Source: Bacteroides fragilis (GTDB taxonomy: Bacteria > Bacteroidota > Bacteroidia > Bacteroidales > DTGW01). Taken from it: DNA of 45,689 bases. The first letter of the stretch is position 1. The number at the start of each line of letters is the position of its first letter. The notes below the pieces were generated by a model that saw only the letters and a program-made list of their open reading frames with translations, made no database searches and was not told where the DNA came from. The DNA lies in NCBI GenBank assembly GCA_945889005.1, contig CAMDBI010000028.1, positions 1-45,689 on the forward strand. The letters are read 5' to 3'. This document shows positions 8,853 to 17,415 of the stretch, piece after piece. Both the position numbers and the translations under genes were made by a program.

Positions 8853-11800
8853 ATGTATAAGCCAGAAAAGATCATATTAACTGTCGTTCAACTCATTGTT
8901 GTTCTTACTCTTTTATTGTCAAATGGGGTGTTGGCTAGTAATTTCAATAACAGAGTTAATGTTTTTACAATCGAAGATGGTTTATCGCAAACTGGGGTTA
9001 CTTGTCTACTTATTGATCGTAAAGGTTTTTTGTGGACAGGTACACAAGATGGTCTCAATAGATTTGATGGCTACACATTCAAAACATATAGATGGCAGCC
9101 CTCAGATAACAATTCACTTTGCGACAATTTTATAAGAGCACTTTGTCAAGATCGAAAGGGAAATATTTGGATTGCTACAAACAATGGACTTAGTGTTTTC
9201 AACTACCAAACAGGGCTTTTTACTAATTACTTACATTCTGCAAACGACGTCAATTCAATTTCATCAAATTCGCTTTACAATGTTTACGAAGATAAAGAAG
9301 GCACTATTTGGGTGAAAACCATTGAATCTCTCGAAAAATATAATCCTCAAAACAACACATTTTCACATTATTTTCACTACAACAATGTTTTTAACTATGC
9401 AACAAGCGATATAAGTTTTCCAATATTTGAAGATAACAGAGGGCAATTTTGGATTGGCTCAAAAGATGGTTTGTTTTTATTTGACCGACAAATAGAACTG
9501 TTCGAACGTTTTTTTTATCGCCCAAACGACATCAATTCACTTAGTGACAATCGAATAAAGTCTATTGCAGAGGACAATAGCGGCAATATTTGGATAGGTA
9601 CCGAATATGGACTAAACCAGTATGATTTTAGATCCCAAATTTTTAAAAGAATAGACATATCAGCTCATAGTCAATCGCCCTCAGACATTTCTATAAACAA
9701 GCTATTCTTTGAGGAAAATCAAAAGCAACTATGGATTGGCACTCGCAATGGCGTAACTTTGTTGAACATTTCAAATAATAGTGTACAAAAGTTGTCGGCT
9801 ATTAACAATAAGGTCGAACAGTTGCTTGGCGATATTAGTTCAATAATTAAAGATAAATCGGGAATATTATGGCTTGGCACATCACAAGGTCTTATAAAAT
9901 TCGACTCAAAACCATATAAATTCAATTTATTTATTCAGAAAATTGCTAAAAATCAGTCGTCAAACAATGTGACTGCTATATACAAAGATCAAGCTCAAAA
10001 CCATTGGATTGGCACCAATGGCAGTGGCTTAATTGTGAAAAACGAAAAAACAGGAGAGGAAACTTATTACTATGGTTTGTCGAGAAATGAGAACCTTCCC
10101 GGAGATAAAATATTTGAAATTTATTCCGACAAAGAGCAAAATATTTGGATAGGTTCAAACAAAGGTTTGCACATTTATTCGGGAGAAAAATTTTCTTCTT
10201 TTTGCAGTTTTGCAAATACAAATTGTTCGAGTCTAAAAAATATTCGAATTTTTACGATTTATGAAGATATGCAGAATACCATTTGGATAGGGAGCAATCA
10301 GGGTCTTCATAAATTTAATAAAAAAACCAAGCAATTTGATCCATTTGTTAAACTTACTATCGACCAAAACAAAACCATACAACAAACGGTATATTCGATT
10401 GCTCAAGACAAAAGCAACAATTTGTGGGTAGGAACAGATAAAGGTTTGTACAAAATATTTCTGCAAACAGAAAAAAAAGTATTGTACAATACCGAAATTA
10501 ATAAAGTAGGTAGAATATGTAGCAACTACATATATTCATTGTTGTGTGATTTGAATGGTCAGGTATGGATTGGCACAAGTAATGGTTTGTGTTTGTACAA
10601 CAAAACGACCGACGACTTTTCGGTTTATACCGACAAACAGGGGCTTGTAAACAATACAATATTTTCGATGCTGCTCGACAAAGCAGGCAATTTATGGCTT
10701 GGAACCAAGAGGGGGATCACTAAAATGAATATCGAAAACGAAGAATTTACGGGCTTCGACATTTCAGATGGTTTGCAAGGCTACGAGTTTAATATTGGCT
10801 CTGCATTTATTGCAAAAGATGGAGAACTGTTTTTTGGTGGAATTTCGGGATATAATTCTTTTTATCCCGACAAAATGCAGCGCAATCAGTTTAAACCAGA
10901 GGTAGTTATTACTTCTTTAGAAATATTTGAAAGTGGAAAATTTTCAAATATTTCGATAGGTAGCACCGATAAAATAACCCTGCCTTATTCGACCGATATG
11001 TTTAATATTGAGTTTGCATCGCTCGATTATACAATTCCTCATAAAAATCTCTTTAAATACCAATTGTCGACTCGAAACGAGGTTGGAGTATGGATCAATA
11101 TTAACAATAAACATTCGGCTTCGTTTTCAAAACTGTCGCCCGGCGAATATGTTTTTAAAGTTATAGGTACCAATAGTGATCAGATTTGGAGCGACAAAGA
11201 AGCTTATTTGAAAATTGTTATTCTTACCCCATTTTGGCGTTCTCAATCGGCTTTGATTATTTATGGACTTGTTATTTTCTTTCTCATTTATAGCTTAGTG
11301 CAACTGCGAACTGTTCAACTTCGTAAGACCAATAAACATTTAATGGAGCGAGAGCTTATAGCGCAAGCCATAGCATTGCAAAAAGAAGAATTGACTCTTA
11401 AAAATAAAAATATTACCGACAGTATAAATTATGCTAAGCGTATACAGGAGGCATTGTTGCCATCTGAACGAGCTTTCAGAAAAATATTGCCCAATTCGTT
11501 TGTGCTTCATAAACCACGCGACATTGTTAGTGGCGATTTTTACTGGATTTACGAAAACAATCAAAAAGTTGTTGTTGCTGCCGTCGATTGTACTGGTCAT
11601 GGAGTGCCAGGTGCATTTATGTCGATTATTGGATTCGAAATCTTTCGAAAAATTGTGAATACTCAAACCAATAGTCCCGGTGAATTTCTCGATAAAATAA
11701 TGGAAGATTTTCAAAAGATTTTCAAAGACGTTGAACATATTAGTTTGAAAGATGGCATGGATGTTACCTTGTGTTTTATCGATAAGCAAACAAATATACT

Positions 11801-12170
11801 CGAATTTGCAGGGGCATTTAATCCAATCTATATTGTTCACGACAATAAACTCAATGAGATTAAGGGTAATAGGTTTTCTGTAAGTCTCGAAAAAAGCGAA
11901 GGACAGCAGAATTTCAAAACACATCAAATACAATTAGATCCCAATGATATGGTGTATATGTTTTCCGATGGGTTTGCCGATCAATTTGGAGGTTATGAAG
12001 GTAAAAAATATAAATACAGAAGATTTAGACATTTGCTTCTGAATATTCACGATATGCCATTAGACGAACAAAAGAAAACACTAGACGATTCTATTGAGAC
12101 TTGGCGCGGCAACCATGAGCAGGTCGACGATATCTTAATAGTAGGCATTAAGGCTCAGTATATATCTTAA
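8853..12170 (+). CDS. Propeller (Reg_prop)/Y_Y_Y sensor with SpoIIE phosphatase output
   Basis: A 1105-residue membrane sensor. After a signal peptide (to about residue 28) come many two-component-regulator-propeller repeats with the recurring core DxxGxxWIGTxxGLxxF, forming probably two seven-bladed propellers to about 660. A Y_Y_Y domain at about 700-790 contains SPGEYVFKVIGTNSDQIWS. A single transmembrane helix lies near 798-816, then a short helix and a SpoIIE phosphatase at about 865-1105 with SGDFYW, VDCTGHGVPGAFM, FSDGFADQFGG and DDILIVG. This periplasmic architecture is the one used by hybrid two-component systems for polysaccharides, but the histidine kinase is replaced by a PP2C-type phosphatase. 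The signal sensed is unknown. The linker ITDSINYAKRIQEALLP is nearly that of the first gene, suggesting a shared output partner. Confidence 0.9.
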   Translation: MYKPEKIILTVVQLIVVLTLLLSNGVLASNFNNRVNVFTIEDGLSQTGVTCLLIDRKGFLWTGTQDGLNRFDGYTFKTYRWQPSDNNSLCDNFIRALCQDRKGNIWIATNNGLSVFNYQTGLFTNYLHSANDVNSISSNSLYNVYEDKEGTIWVKTIESLEKYNPQNNTFSHYFHYNNVFNYATSDISFPIFEDNRGQFWIGSKDGLFLFDRQIELFERFFYRPNDINSLSDNRIKSIAEDNSGNIWIGTEYGLNQYDFRSQIFKRIDISAHSQSPSDISINKLFFEENQKQLWIGTRNGVTLLNISNNSVQKLSAINNKVEQLLGDISSIIKDKSGILWLGTSQGLIKFDSKPYKFNLFIQKIAKNQSSNNVTAIYKDQAQNHWIGTNGSGLIVKNEKTGEETYYYGLSRNENLPGDKIFEIYSDKEQNIWIGSNKGLHIYSGEKFSSFCSFANTNCSSLKNIRIFTIYEDMQNTIWIGSNQGLHKFNKKTKQFDPFVKLTIDQNKTIQQTVYSIAQDKSNNLWVGTDKGLYKIFLQTEKKVLYNTEINKVGRICSNYIYSLLCDLNGQVWIGTSNGLCLYNKTTDDFSVYTDKQGLVNNTIFSMLLDKAGNLWLGTKRGITKMNIENEEFTGFDISDGLQGYEFNIGSAFIAKDGELFFGGISGYNSFYPDKMQRNQFKPEVVITSLEIFESGKFSNISIGSTDKITLPYSTDMFNIEFASLDYTIPHKNLFKYQLSTRNEVGVWININNKHSASFSKLSPGEYVFKVIGTNSDQIWSDKEAYLKIVILTPFWRSQSALIIYGLVIFFLIYSLVQLRTVQLRKTNKHLMERELIAQAIALQKEELTLKNKNITDSINYAKRIQEALLPSERAFRKILPNSFVLHKPRDIVSGDFYWIYENNQKVVVAAVDCTGHGVPGAFMSIIGFEIFRKIVNTQTNSPGEFLDKIMEDFQKIFKDVEHISLKDGMDVTLCFIDKQTNILEFAGAFNPIYIVHDNKLNEIKGNRFSVSLEKSEGQQNFKTHQIQLDPNDMVYMFSDGFADQFGGYEGKKYKYRRFRHLLLNIHDMPLDEQKKTLDDSIETWRGNHEQVDDILIVGIKAQYIS

Positions 12171-12172
12171 TT

Positions 12173-12586
12173 CTATTTTAGACCATTTGCAATAAATAGT
12201 TTTGAATACTTCTTGTCTGATTCCAAAATATGGTCGATGAGCCATCTTTTCAAAAAATTGGTCATCTCCAGATATAATAGTAACTTGTCATTTGCGATTC
12301 GGTCTTTCCAATCTTTTACTTTTGCGGTAAACGCATCGTGTTCAGCTTTGTGCTCAGCATAACCTTCGTAGTTAAATTGCAACATTTGCTTTTCTTCAGA
12401 AAGAAAATGAAAATAAGCATATTCCAAAAGTCGGTTAATGTCTTTTGTTAACAAGTTTTTGTCTGGTATGGGCTTGTCTTTTATTTGATCATAAATATCG
12501 TTAATGATATAAAAGAGTGTTTTGTGATGCTCGTTTATAAATAAAATATTAACACTATACCGATCGTCCCATTCAATATAATTCAT
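12173..12586 (-). CDS. Bacteriohemerythrin
   Basis: A 137-residue single-domain hemerythrin that binds O2 with a non-haem di-iron centre in the cytoplasm. The ligand set and spacing fit the bacterial family: a histidine in NEHHKTL (His20 or 21), His60 and Glu64 in YFHFLSEE, His79 and His83 in EHKAEHDAF, and His119 and Asp124 in DHILESD. The opening EWDDRYSVNILFINEHH is the usual IxWxxxxSVGxxxxDxQH variant. It may store or deliver O2, or scavenge it in a microaerophile. The gene is convergent with the propeller gene (two-base gap) and divergent from the trp leader, so its promoter must lie in the AT-rich stretch after 12586, where I see no good -7 match. Confidence 0.9.
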   Translation of the reverse strand: MNYIEWDDRYSVNILFINEHHKTLFYIINDIYDQIKDKPIPDKNLLTKDINRLLEYAYFHFLSEEKQMLQFNYEGYAEHKAEHDAFTAKVKDWKDRIANDKLLLYLEMTNFLKRWLIDHILESDKKYSKLFIANGLK

Positions 12587-12648
12587 AGCTTAACGTTTTA
12601 TTAAAGTTAATTATTTTTAAAAAATATTTTCGAAAAAAATGATTTTAT

Positions 12649-12680
12649 TTGTTTTTTAGAAAGATTTTATTTTTATTTGC
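12649..12680 (+). promoter_or_regulatory. trpL: Weak candidate promoter for the trp leader
   Basis: TTG at 12649-12651, a 21-base spacer and TTTATTTG at 12673-12680 (one mismatch to TAnnTTTG). Transcription would begin near 12687, a few bases before the leader ATG. The surrounding DNA is extremely A/T-rich, so chance matches are likely. Confidence 0.25.
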
Positions 12681-12698
12681 TTTTATAATATTTGAAAA

Positions 12699-12758
12699 TG
12701 ATAACAATAAACAAAATATGGTGGTGGCAATTATTTCTCATGAATCCGTGGGGGTAAG
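12699..12758 (+). CDS. trpL: Tryptophan operon leader peptide
   Basis: A short frame encodes the 19-residue peptide MITINKIWWWQLFLMNPWG, ending in TAA at 12756-12758. Three consecutive TGG codons occupy 12720-12728 and a fourth lies at 12750-12752, in a strongly A/T-rich region. Four tryptophans in 19 residues just upstream of trpE, followed 23 bases later by an intrinsic terminator, is the signature of a ribosome-mediated attenuation leader. No Shine-Dalgarno sequence is present, which is normal for this phylum. Translation of the peptide is inferred from position and composition. Confidence 0.85.
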
Positions 12759-12799
12759 CATCATTTATATGTTTTGATATAAAAAGCGGCCTGTCGGAT
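12745..12799 (+). promoter_or_regulatory. Candidate antiterminator of the trp attenuator
   Basis: Bases 12745-12753 (ATCCG-T-GGG) can pair with 12790-12799 (CCT-GT-CGGAT), giving eight pairs, one of them G-T, around a small internal loop. The 3' partner lies in the 5' arm of the terminator, so the two structures exclude each other. A ribosome stalled on the three Trp codons would leave 12745 onward free to form it; a ribosome reaching the stop codon would cover it. This pairing was derived by hand and not by a folding program. Confidence 0.5.
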
Positions 12800-12826
12800 A
12801 ATCTCGATAGGCCGCTTTTCTTTTTT
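12782..12826 (+). terminator. Attenuator terminator upstream of trpE
   Basis: A strong intrinsic terminator: AAAAGCGGCCT (12782-12792) pairs perfectly with AGGCCGCTTTT (12809-12819), and the stem extends inward with wobble pairs to a small loop. CTTTTTT follows at 12820-12826. It lies between the Trp-rich leader peptide and the trpE ATG at 12856. The only other gene nearby (hemerythrin) is divergent, so it can act only on leader transcripts. Confidence 0.9.
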
Positions 12827-12855
12827 AAAATGCTAAAAACAAAAATATCAATACA

Positions 12856-14268
12856 ATGAAATCAATTAAGATTTTAACCCAAGTAAAACAATCGCTTGCC
12901 GATACCATTACACCGGTAAGCATTTATCTGAAATTACGAGAGCTTTATCCTAATTCATTTTTGCTTGAAAGTTCAGACTATCATGGAAACGAGAATAGTT
13001 ATTCATTTGTGTGCATTGCACCCATTGCTGAGTTTACAGTTAATAAAGGGCAAGCAAAATGCATGTTTCCCGACAAATCGGTATTTACTTCCGAATTGAA
13101 CACCCCTGACTCTTTCAACAATGTATTGAATAGTTTTATAAAGTCATTTCAAATCGACTACAAATCGCTAAAAGGTCCCGCAAACGGCTTTTTTGGATAT
13201 TCGAGCTACAATGCAGTACGGTATTTCGAAACTATCAAATTGCAAGCTCCTCAAAAGAATACGTACGAGATACCCGAAGTTCGATATACTCTTTTTAAGT
13301 ATATAATTGCCATCAATCATTTTCAAGATACAGTTAGTATTGTCGAAAATTTAACTGAAGGCGAAAAGAGCGAGATAGATCGTGTTGATACATTGATACA
13401 TAAGCTTAGTACATCGCCATCGGGTATGTTCGAGACAGTTGGTAACGAAATGTCAAATATTACCGACAACGAGTACAAAGAGATGGTTTCAAAAGGTAAA
13501 AATAGTTGTTTTCGTGGCGATGTGTTTCAAATTGTACTTTCGCGCCAGTTTTCGCAACAATATATTGGCGACGATTTTACACTCTATCGGGCACTTCGGT
13601 CGATCAACCCTTCGCCATATCTGTTTTACTTCGACTATGGCAATTTTCGAATTTTCGGTTCTTCGCCCGAAGCACAAATAAAAATACGAAAAGGACGGGC
13701 TTATATAAACCCCATTGCTGGCACATTTAAGCGCTCGGGAAGTGACGAGCGCGACAAACAGTTGGCTTCCGAACTTATAAAAGACAAAAAAGAAAATGCA
13801 GAACATGTTATGCTTGTCGATTTGGCTCGAAACGACTTAAGTCGACAAGGTAGCGATGTAAAAGTTGAGAGTTATCGTGAGGTGCAGTATTACTCGCACG
13901 TTATACACCTTGTGTCGACCGTGTCTGCTCAATTGCACGAAAATTCAAATCCTATAGATATGATGACTGCAACTTTTCCGGCAGGAACACTTTCGGGAGC
14001 GCCCAAGTTTAAGGCTATGGAGCTAATCGACACATACGAAAACCAAGCCCGTGGTTATTATGGAGGCGCTATTGGGCTGCTCGATTTCGATGGGTCGGTT
14101 AACCACGCTATTATGATACGCACTTTTTTGAGCAAAGACAACAGCCTTTTTTATCAAGCGGGAGCTGGCATTGTGGCAGCTTCGGTCGAAGAAAACGAGT
14201 TGCAAGAAGTGCACAATAAACTAGGAGCTTTAAAAAAAGCTATTGAAGTTGCAAAAGGTATTAATTAG
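12856..14268 (+). CDS. trpE: Anthranilate synthase component I
   Basis: TrpE converts chorismate to anthranilate with ammonia supplied by TrpG, the first step of tryptophan synthesis. The 470-residue protein has the N-terminal regulatory part, including LLESSDYHG (around residues 36-45), where the LLES motif contributes to the tryptophan feedback site in the family. The chorismate-binding part follows, with SPSPYLFYFDYG-like, FGSSPEAQIKI, PIAGTFKRSGSDERD and TFPAGTLSGAPKFKAMELIDTYE. It starts 30 bases after the attenuator terminator and is the first structural gene of the operon; trpG follows after 19 bases. Confidence 0.96.
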   Translation: MKSIKILTQVKQSLADTITPVSIYLKLRELYPNSFLLESSDYHGNENSYSFVCIAPIAEFTVNKGQAKCMFPDKSVFTSELNTPDSFNNVLNSFIKSFQIDYKSLKGPANGFFGYSSYNAVRYFETIKLQAPQKNTYEIPEVRYTLFKYIIAINHFQDTVSIVENLTEGEKSEIDRVDTLIHKLSTSPSGMFETVGNEMSNITDNEYKEMVSKGKNSCFRGDVFQIVLSRQFSQQYIGDDFTLYRALRSINPSPYLFYFDYGNFRIFGSSPEAQIKIRKGRAYINPIAGTFKRSGSDERDKQLASELIKDKKENAEHVMLVDLARNDLSRQGSDVKVESYREVQYYSHVIHLVSTVSAQLHENSNPIDMMTATFPAGTLSGAPKFKAMELIDTYENQARGYYGGAIGLLDFDGSVNHAIMIRTFLSKDNSLFYQAGAGIVAASVEENELQEVHNKLGALKKAIEVAKGIN

Positions 14269-14287
14269 AGGTTTTAAATAAAACAAT

Positions 14288-14857
14288 ATGAAAATTTTAG
14301 TTATAGATAATTACGATTCGTTTACCTACAATTTGGTTCATTATGTAAGCCAACTTACAAACGAAAAGGTAGATGTTTGCCGCAACGATAAAATTTCGCT
14401 GGAAGAAGTTGGCCAATACGATAAAATAATTTTATCGCCCGGACCCGGTATTCCCGTTGAAGCGGGAATCTTATTAGATGTAATTAGGCAATATGCGCCA
14501 AACAAGAGTATTTTGGGAGTATGCCTTGGACACCAAGCTATAGGCGAAGCATTTGGCGGCAAATTGACCAACTTGAAAGAAGTTTTTCATGGTGTAGCAA
14601 CCCCAGTAAAACTCTTGACTAACACAGAGCCATTGTTCAAAGGCTTTCCGGAGCGATTCGATGTTGGACGCTATCATTCTTGGGTAGTCGACAAAAACAA
14701 CCTTCCCGATTGCTTTACTCTTACTTGCGAAGACGACGAAGGCTTTATTATGGGATTAACACACAAAACCTACGACGTTAGAGGTGTGCAGTTTCATCCC
14801 GAATCGGTGCTAACTCCCAACGGATTGAAAATGATTGAAAACTGGTTGAACAAATGA
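14288..14857 (+). CDS. trpG: Anthranilate synthase component II (glutamine amidotransferase)
   Basis: A class I glutamine amidotransferase of 189 residues that releases ammonia from glutamine for TrpE. The nucleophile elbow GVCLGHQ contains the catalytic Cys, and VQFHPESV carries the His-Glu pair. The oxyanion-region motif LSPGPGIP is also present. In many Bacteroidota one such subunit also serves p-aminobenzoate synthase; whether this one is shared cannot be told. Its last codons overlap the trpD start (ATGA, four bases), implying translational coupling. Confidence 0.95.
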   Translation: MKILVIDNYDSFTYNLVHYVSQLTNEKVDVCRNDKISLEEVGQYDKIILSPGPGIPVEAGILLDVIRQYAPNKSILGVCLGHQAIGEAFGGKLTNLKEVFHGVATPVKLLTNTEPLFKGFPERFDVGRYHSWVVDKNNLPDCFTLTCEDDEGFIMGLTHKTYDVRGVQFHPESVLTPNGLKMIENWLNK

Positions 14858-15846
14858 AAGAAATATTAGTTAAACTATACACAGGAAAGGTTCTTACGCG
14901 CGATGAATCTGTTGAAGCATTGAAGGAACTGGCAAGTGGCAAATACTCCGAAGCCGAAATAGCTTCTTTTTTGACCGTTTATCTCATGCGCGAAATTGCT
15001 CCTGAGGAATTGCTAGGTTTTCGCGACGCGATGCTCGAAATGTGTGTTCAGGTCGACCTTTCGGACTATAAACTCATAGATGTTTGCGGCACCGGGGGCG
15101 ACGAGAAGAACACTTTTAATATTTCTACCATTTCGGCATTTGTATTGGCGGGAGCAGGTATTAAAGTAGCAAAACATGGCAACTACGCGGTATCGTCGCC
15201 GGTTGGTTCGTCAAATGTTTTTGAATATTTTGGTTATAAATTTGGAAACGACCCCGACAAACTCAAGCGCGAACTCGACGAGGCAAATATTTGTTATCTC
15301 CATGCACCATTCTTTCATTTAGCCATGAAAAATGTAGGTCTGGCACGTAAAGCTCTAAAAGTAAAAACTTTTTTCAACCAGCTGGGTCCATTGTCCAATC
15401 CGGCTCGCCCAAAATATCAGTATGTTGGAGTTTTCAACAAAGCAACACTCGATTTATATTCAAAGCTTTACCAGCAAACAGATATTAATTATTCGATTGT
15501 GTACAGTCTCGATGTATATGACGAAATATCGCTTACTTCCGATTTTATTATTAACTATAAGGGCAATTCGTCACAAATAAGTCCCAAATCGATCGGTTTT
15601 GTTAATGTAGAACCAGGAGCACTTTTTGGAGGCAATACCATTGTTGAAGCTGCCGATATTTTTACAAATATACTCAATGGAAAAGGTACAAAATCGCAGA
15701 ACGATGTTGTGATTGCCAATACGGCTTATGCTTTGCAATGCTACATGCCCGACAGATCAATTGCAGACTGTATTGCCATAGCAAAAGAATCGTTAGAAAG
15801 CAAAAAAGCACTTGGAGTATTTAAAAAACTAATAGACATTCAATAG
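14854..15846 (+). CDS. trpD: Anthranilate phosphoribosyltransferase
   Basis: Transfers phosphoribosyl from PRPP to anthranilate, the second step of the pathway. The 330-residue protein carries the PRPP-binding glycine motif DVCGTGGDEKNTFNIST, the KHGNYAVSSPVGSSNVFE block and the anthranilate-site region NVGLARKALKVKTFFNQLGPLSNPARP. It is a stand-alone TrpD, not fused to TrpG as in enterobacteria. It overlaps trpG by four bases and its TAG stop directly abuts the ATG of trpC. Confidence 0.96.
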   Translation: MKEILVKLYTGKVLTRDESVEALKELASGKYSEAEIASFLTVYLMREIAPEELLGFRDAMLEMCVQVDLSDYKLIDVCGTGGDEKNTFNISTISAFVLAGAGIKVAKHGNYAVSSPVGSSNVFEYFGYKFGNDPDKLKRELDEANICYLHAPFFHLAMKNVGLARKALKVKTFFNQLGPLSNPARPKYQYVGVFNKATLDLYSKLYQQTDINYSIVYSLDVYDEISLTSDFIINYKGNSSQISPKSIGFVNVEPGALFGGNTIVEAADIFTNILNGKGTKSQNDVVIANTAYALQCYMPDRSIADCIAIAKESLESKKALGVFKKLIDIQ

Positions 15847-16632
15847 ATGAGCACTATTCTCGACAAAATAATTGATTACAAACGCGCCGAAGTATTTGAA
15901 AGAAAAGAAAAACATAGTGTTAAAGAGCTTGCGAAAAGTGAATATTTTCAAGATACTTGTTTTTCGTTAACCGATTTTCTGTTAGATGATACAAAAACCG
16001 GAATTATAGCAGAGTTTAAACGAAAATCGCCGTCAAAAGGAGTTATAAACGATAAGGTTAGAGTCGAAGAGGTTACACAAGCATATTCGAAACATGGAGC
16101 ATCGGCTCTTTCGATATTGACCGACACCCCATCGTTTGGTGGCACTACCGACGATTTGCTCACTGCTCGCAATGTAAATGATATACCCATACTTCGCAAA
16201 GACTTCATTATTGACTCATACCAAATTGTTGAAGCTCGATCGATGGGAGCCGATATTATATTGCTCATAGCAGCTTGCCTAACACCCAACGAGACCTTTA
16301 AACTGGCTCAGTTTGCTTGGGAATTGGGCTTAGAAGTTCTGCTCGAAGTGCACGATCGCGACGAACTTATTCATTGCAACGAGTATGTAAATGTGGTAGG
16401 TGTCAACAACCGTAATTTAAAGGATTTTTCGGTCGACATCAATCGATCGGTCGAATTGGCTGAGCATATCGACGAGGCTTTTTTGAAAGTTTCGGAAAGT
16501 GGGATACATTCAATAGATCATATCAAAATGCTCAAAAATGCTGGGTTTAATGGTTTTCTCATTGGCGAAAATTTTATGAAAGAAACCGACCCCGGAAAAG
16601 CTTTTGAAGAATTTGTGAACAAATTGAAATGA
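15847..16632 (+). CDS. trpC: Indole-3-glycerol phosphate synthase
   Basis: A TIM-barrel enzyme of 261 residues that closes the indole ring of CdRP with loss of CO2 and water, forming indole-3-glycerol phosphate. Family motifs are AEFKRKSPSKG (catalytic Lys), LRKDFIIDSYQI, LLIAACL, LLEVHDRDEL, VGVNNRNLKDF and VSESGI...GFLIGENFM. It is separate from TrpF, unlike the enterobacterial fusion. It starts at the base after the trpD stop and ends with an ATGA overlap into trpF. Confidence 0.96.
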   Translation: MSTILDKIIDYKRAEVFERKEKHSVKELAKSEYFQDTCFSLTDFLLDDTKTGIIAEFKRKSPSKGVINDKVRVEEVTQAYSKHGASALSILTDTPSFGGTTDDLLTARNVNDIPILRKDFIIDSYQIVEARSMGADIILLIAACLTPNETFKLAQFAWELGLEVLLEVHDRDELIHCNEYVNVVGVNNRNLKDFSVDINRSVELAEHIDEAFLKVSESGIHSIDHIKMLKNAGFNGFLIGENFMKETDPGKAFEEFVNKLK

Positions 16633-17261
16633 GACGAGATCTGAAAATAAAAGTTTGTGGAATGCGCGATGCCGACAACATTTGCCGACTCATACAATTG
16701 CCAATCGATTATATTGGATTTATCTTTTACACTAAATCGCCTCGCTATGTTGGAGAACAAATTGATCGAAATATTTTGGACTTGGTACCAAGACATATAA
16801 AAAAAACAGGTGTATTTGTCAATGAAGCAAAGGAGAAGGTCTTGGAGATTGCTTTAAAGAACCAATTACAGGCAGTTCAGTTGCATGGCGACGAATCGCC
16901 CGAATACCTTTTATTTCTAAAAGATCGGGGCATTGAATTGATTAAAGCATTTAGAATTGCAGAAAATTTCGATTTCTCGAAGCTCGAAAATTACTCCAAT
17001 ATATGCAATTACTTTTTGTTCGATACTCAAACGGCTCATTTTGGAGGTAGTGGCAAAAAATTTGATTGGCAAATACTCGAAAACTTCACACTTGACAAGC
17101 CTTTTTTTCTGAGTGGAGGAATAGGAGCTGAAGATAAGCAGCACGTATTGAGTTTTAATCATCCTGCGCTTTTTGCTATTGACCTTAATAGCAAATTCGA
17201 GATTGAACCTGGTTTAAAAAATATTGGACTGTTGAAAGAGTTTATATATAGTGAGTTATGA
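16629..17261 (+). CDS. trpF: Phosphoribosylanthranilate isomerase
   Basis: Catalyses the Amadori rearrangement of PRA to CdRP. The 210-residue TIM barrel starts with KVCGMRDADNI (catalytic Cys). It continues with IGFIFYTKSPRYV, VQLHGDESPEYL, the catalytic-Asp segment FDTQTAHFGGSGKKFDW, FFLSGGIG and a terminal DLNSKFEIEPGLKN phosphate-binding region. It is coupled to trpC by a four-base overlap. A 154-base gap with inverted repeats separates it from trpB, so transcription through that gap is needed for the last two genes unless a second promoter exists there. Confidence 0.95.
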   Translation: MRRDLKIKVCGMRDADNICRLIQLPIDYIGFIFYTKSPRYVGEQIDRNILDLVPRHIKKTGVFVNEAKEKVLEIALKNQLQAVQLHGDESPEYLLFLKDRGIELIKAFRIAENFDFSKLENYSNICNYFLFDTQTAHFGGSGKKFDWQILENFTLDKPFFLSGGIGAEDKQHVLSFNHPALFAIDLNSKFEIEPGLKNIGLLKEFIYSEL

Positions 17262-17302
17262 AAACCATGCGAAAGTTTTGGCAAAAGCCTGAATAGTATA
17301 CA

Positions 17303-17393
17303 TTTCATTGCCGTTAGTTTGGATGCTGAGCATAGTCGATGTATAAACCGACGGCAATGAAAAAACAATCGATTGGGGGCTTTAGCCCTAAAG
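17303..17393. repeat. Inverted-repeat element between trpF and trpB
   Basis: TTTCATTGCCGT (17303-17314) is exactly complementary to ACGGCAATGAAA (17351-17362), and a second small hairpin, GGGCT-TT-AGCCC (17377-17388), sits inside the longer palindromic stretch CTTTA-GCCC-TAAAG (17380-17393). It lies in the only large gap of the trp operon apart from the leader. Its look is that of a dispersed intergenic repeat; an RNA-processing or attenuating role is possible but not shown. No T-run follows either stem, so it is not a typical terminator. Confidence 0.5.
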
Positions 17394-17415
17394 TAAAACA
17401 AAAAATATCTTATTT

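Noticed and set aside
11340-11933. A 197-residue frame on the - strand inside the propeller/SpoIIE gene
   Set aside because: It lies wholly antisense to the phosphatase domain with strong protein motifs on the + strand, and its own translation is rich in Cys, Phe and Asn with no recognisable pattern.
12782-12826. The hairpin read simply as the terminator of an upstream gene
   Set aside because: The upstream neighbour (hemerythrin) is transcribed away from it, so only a leader transcript can reach it.
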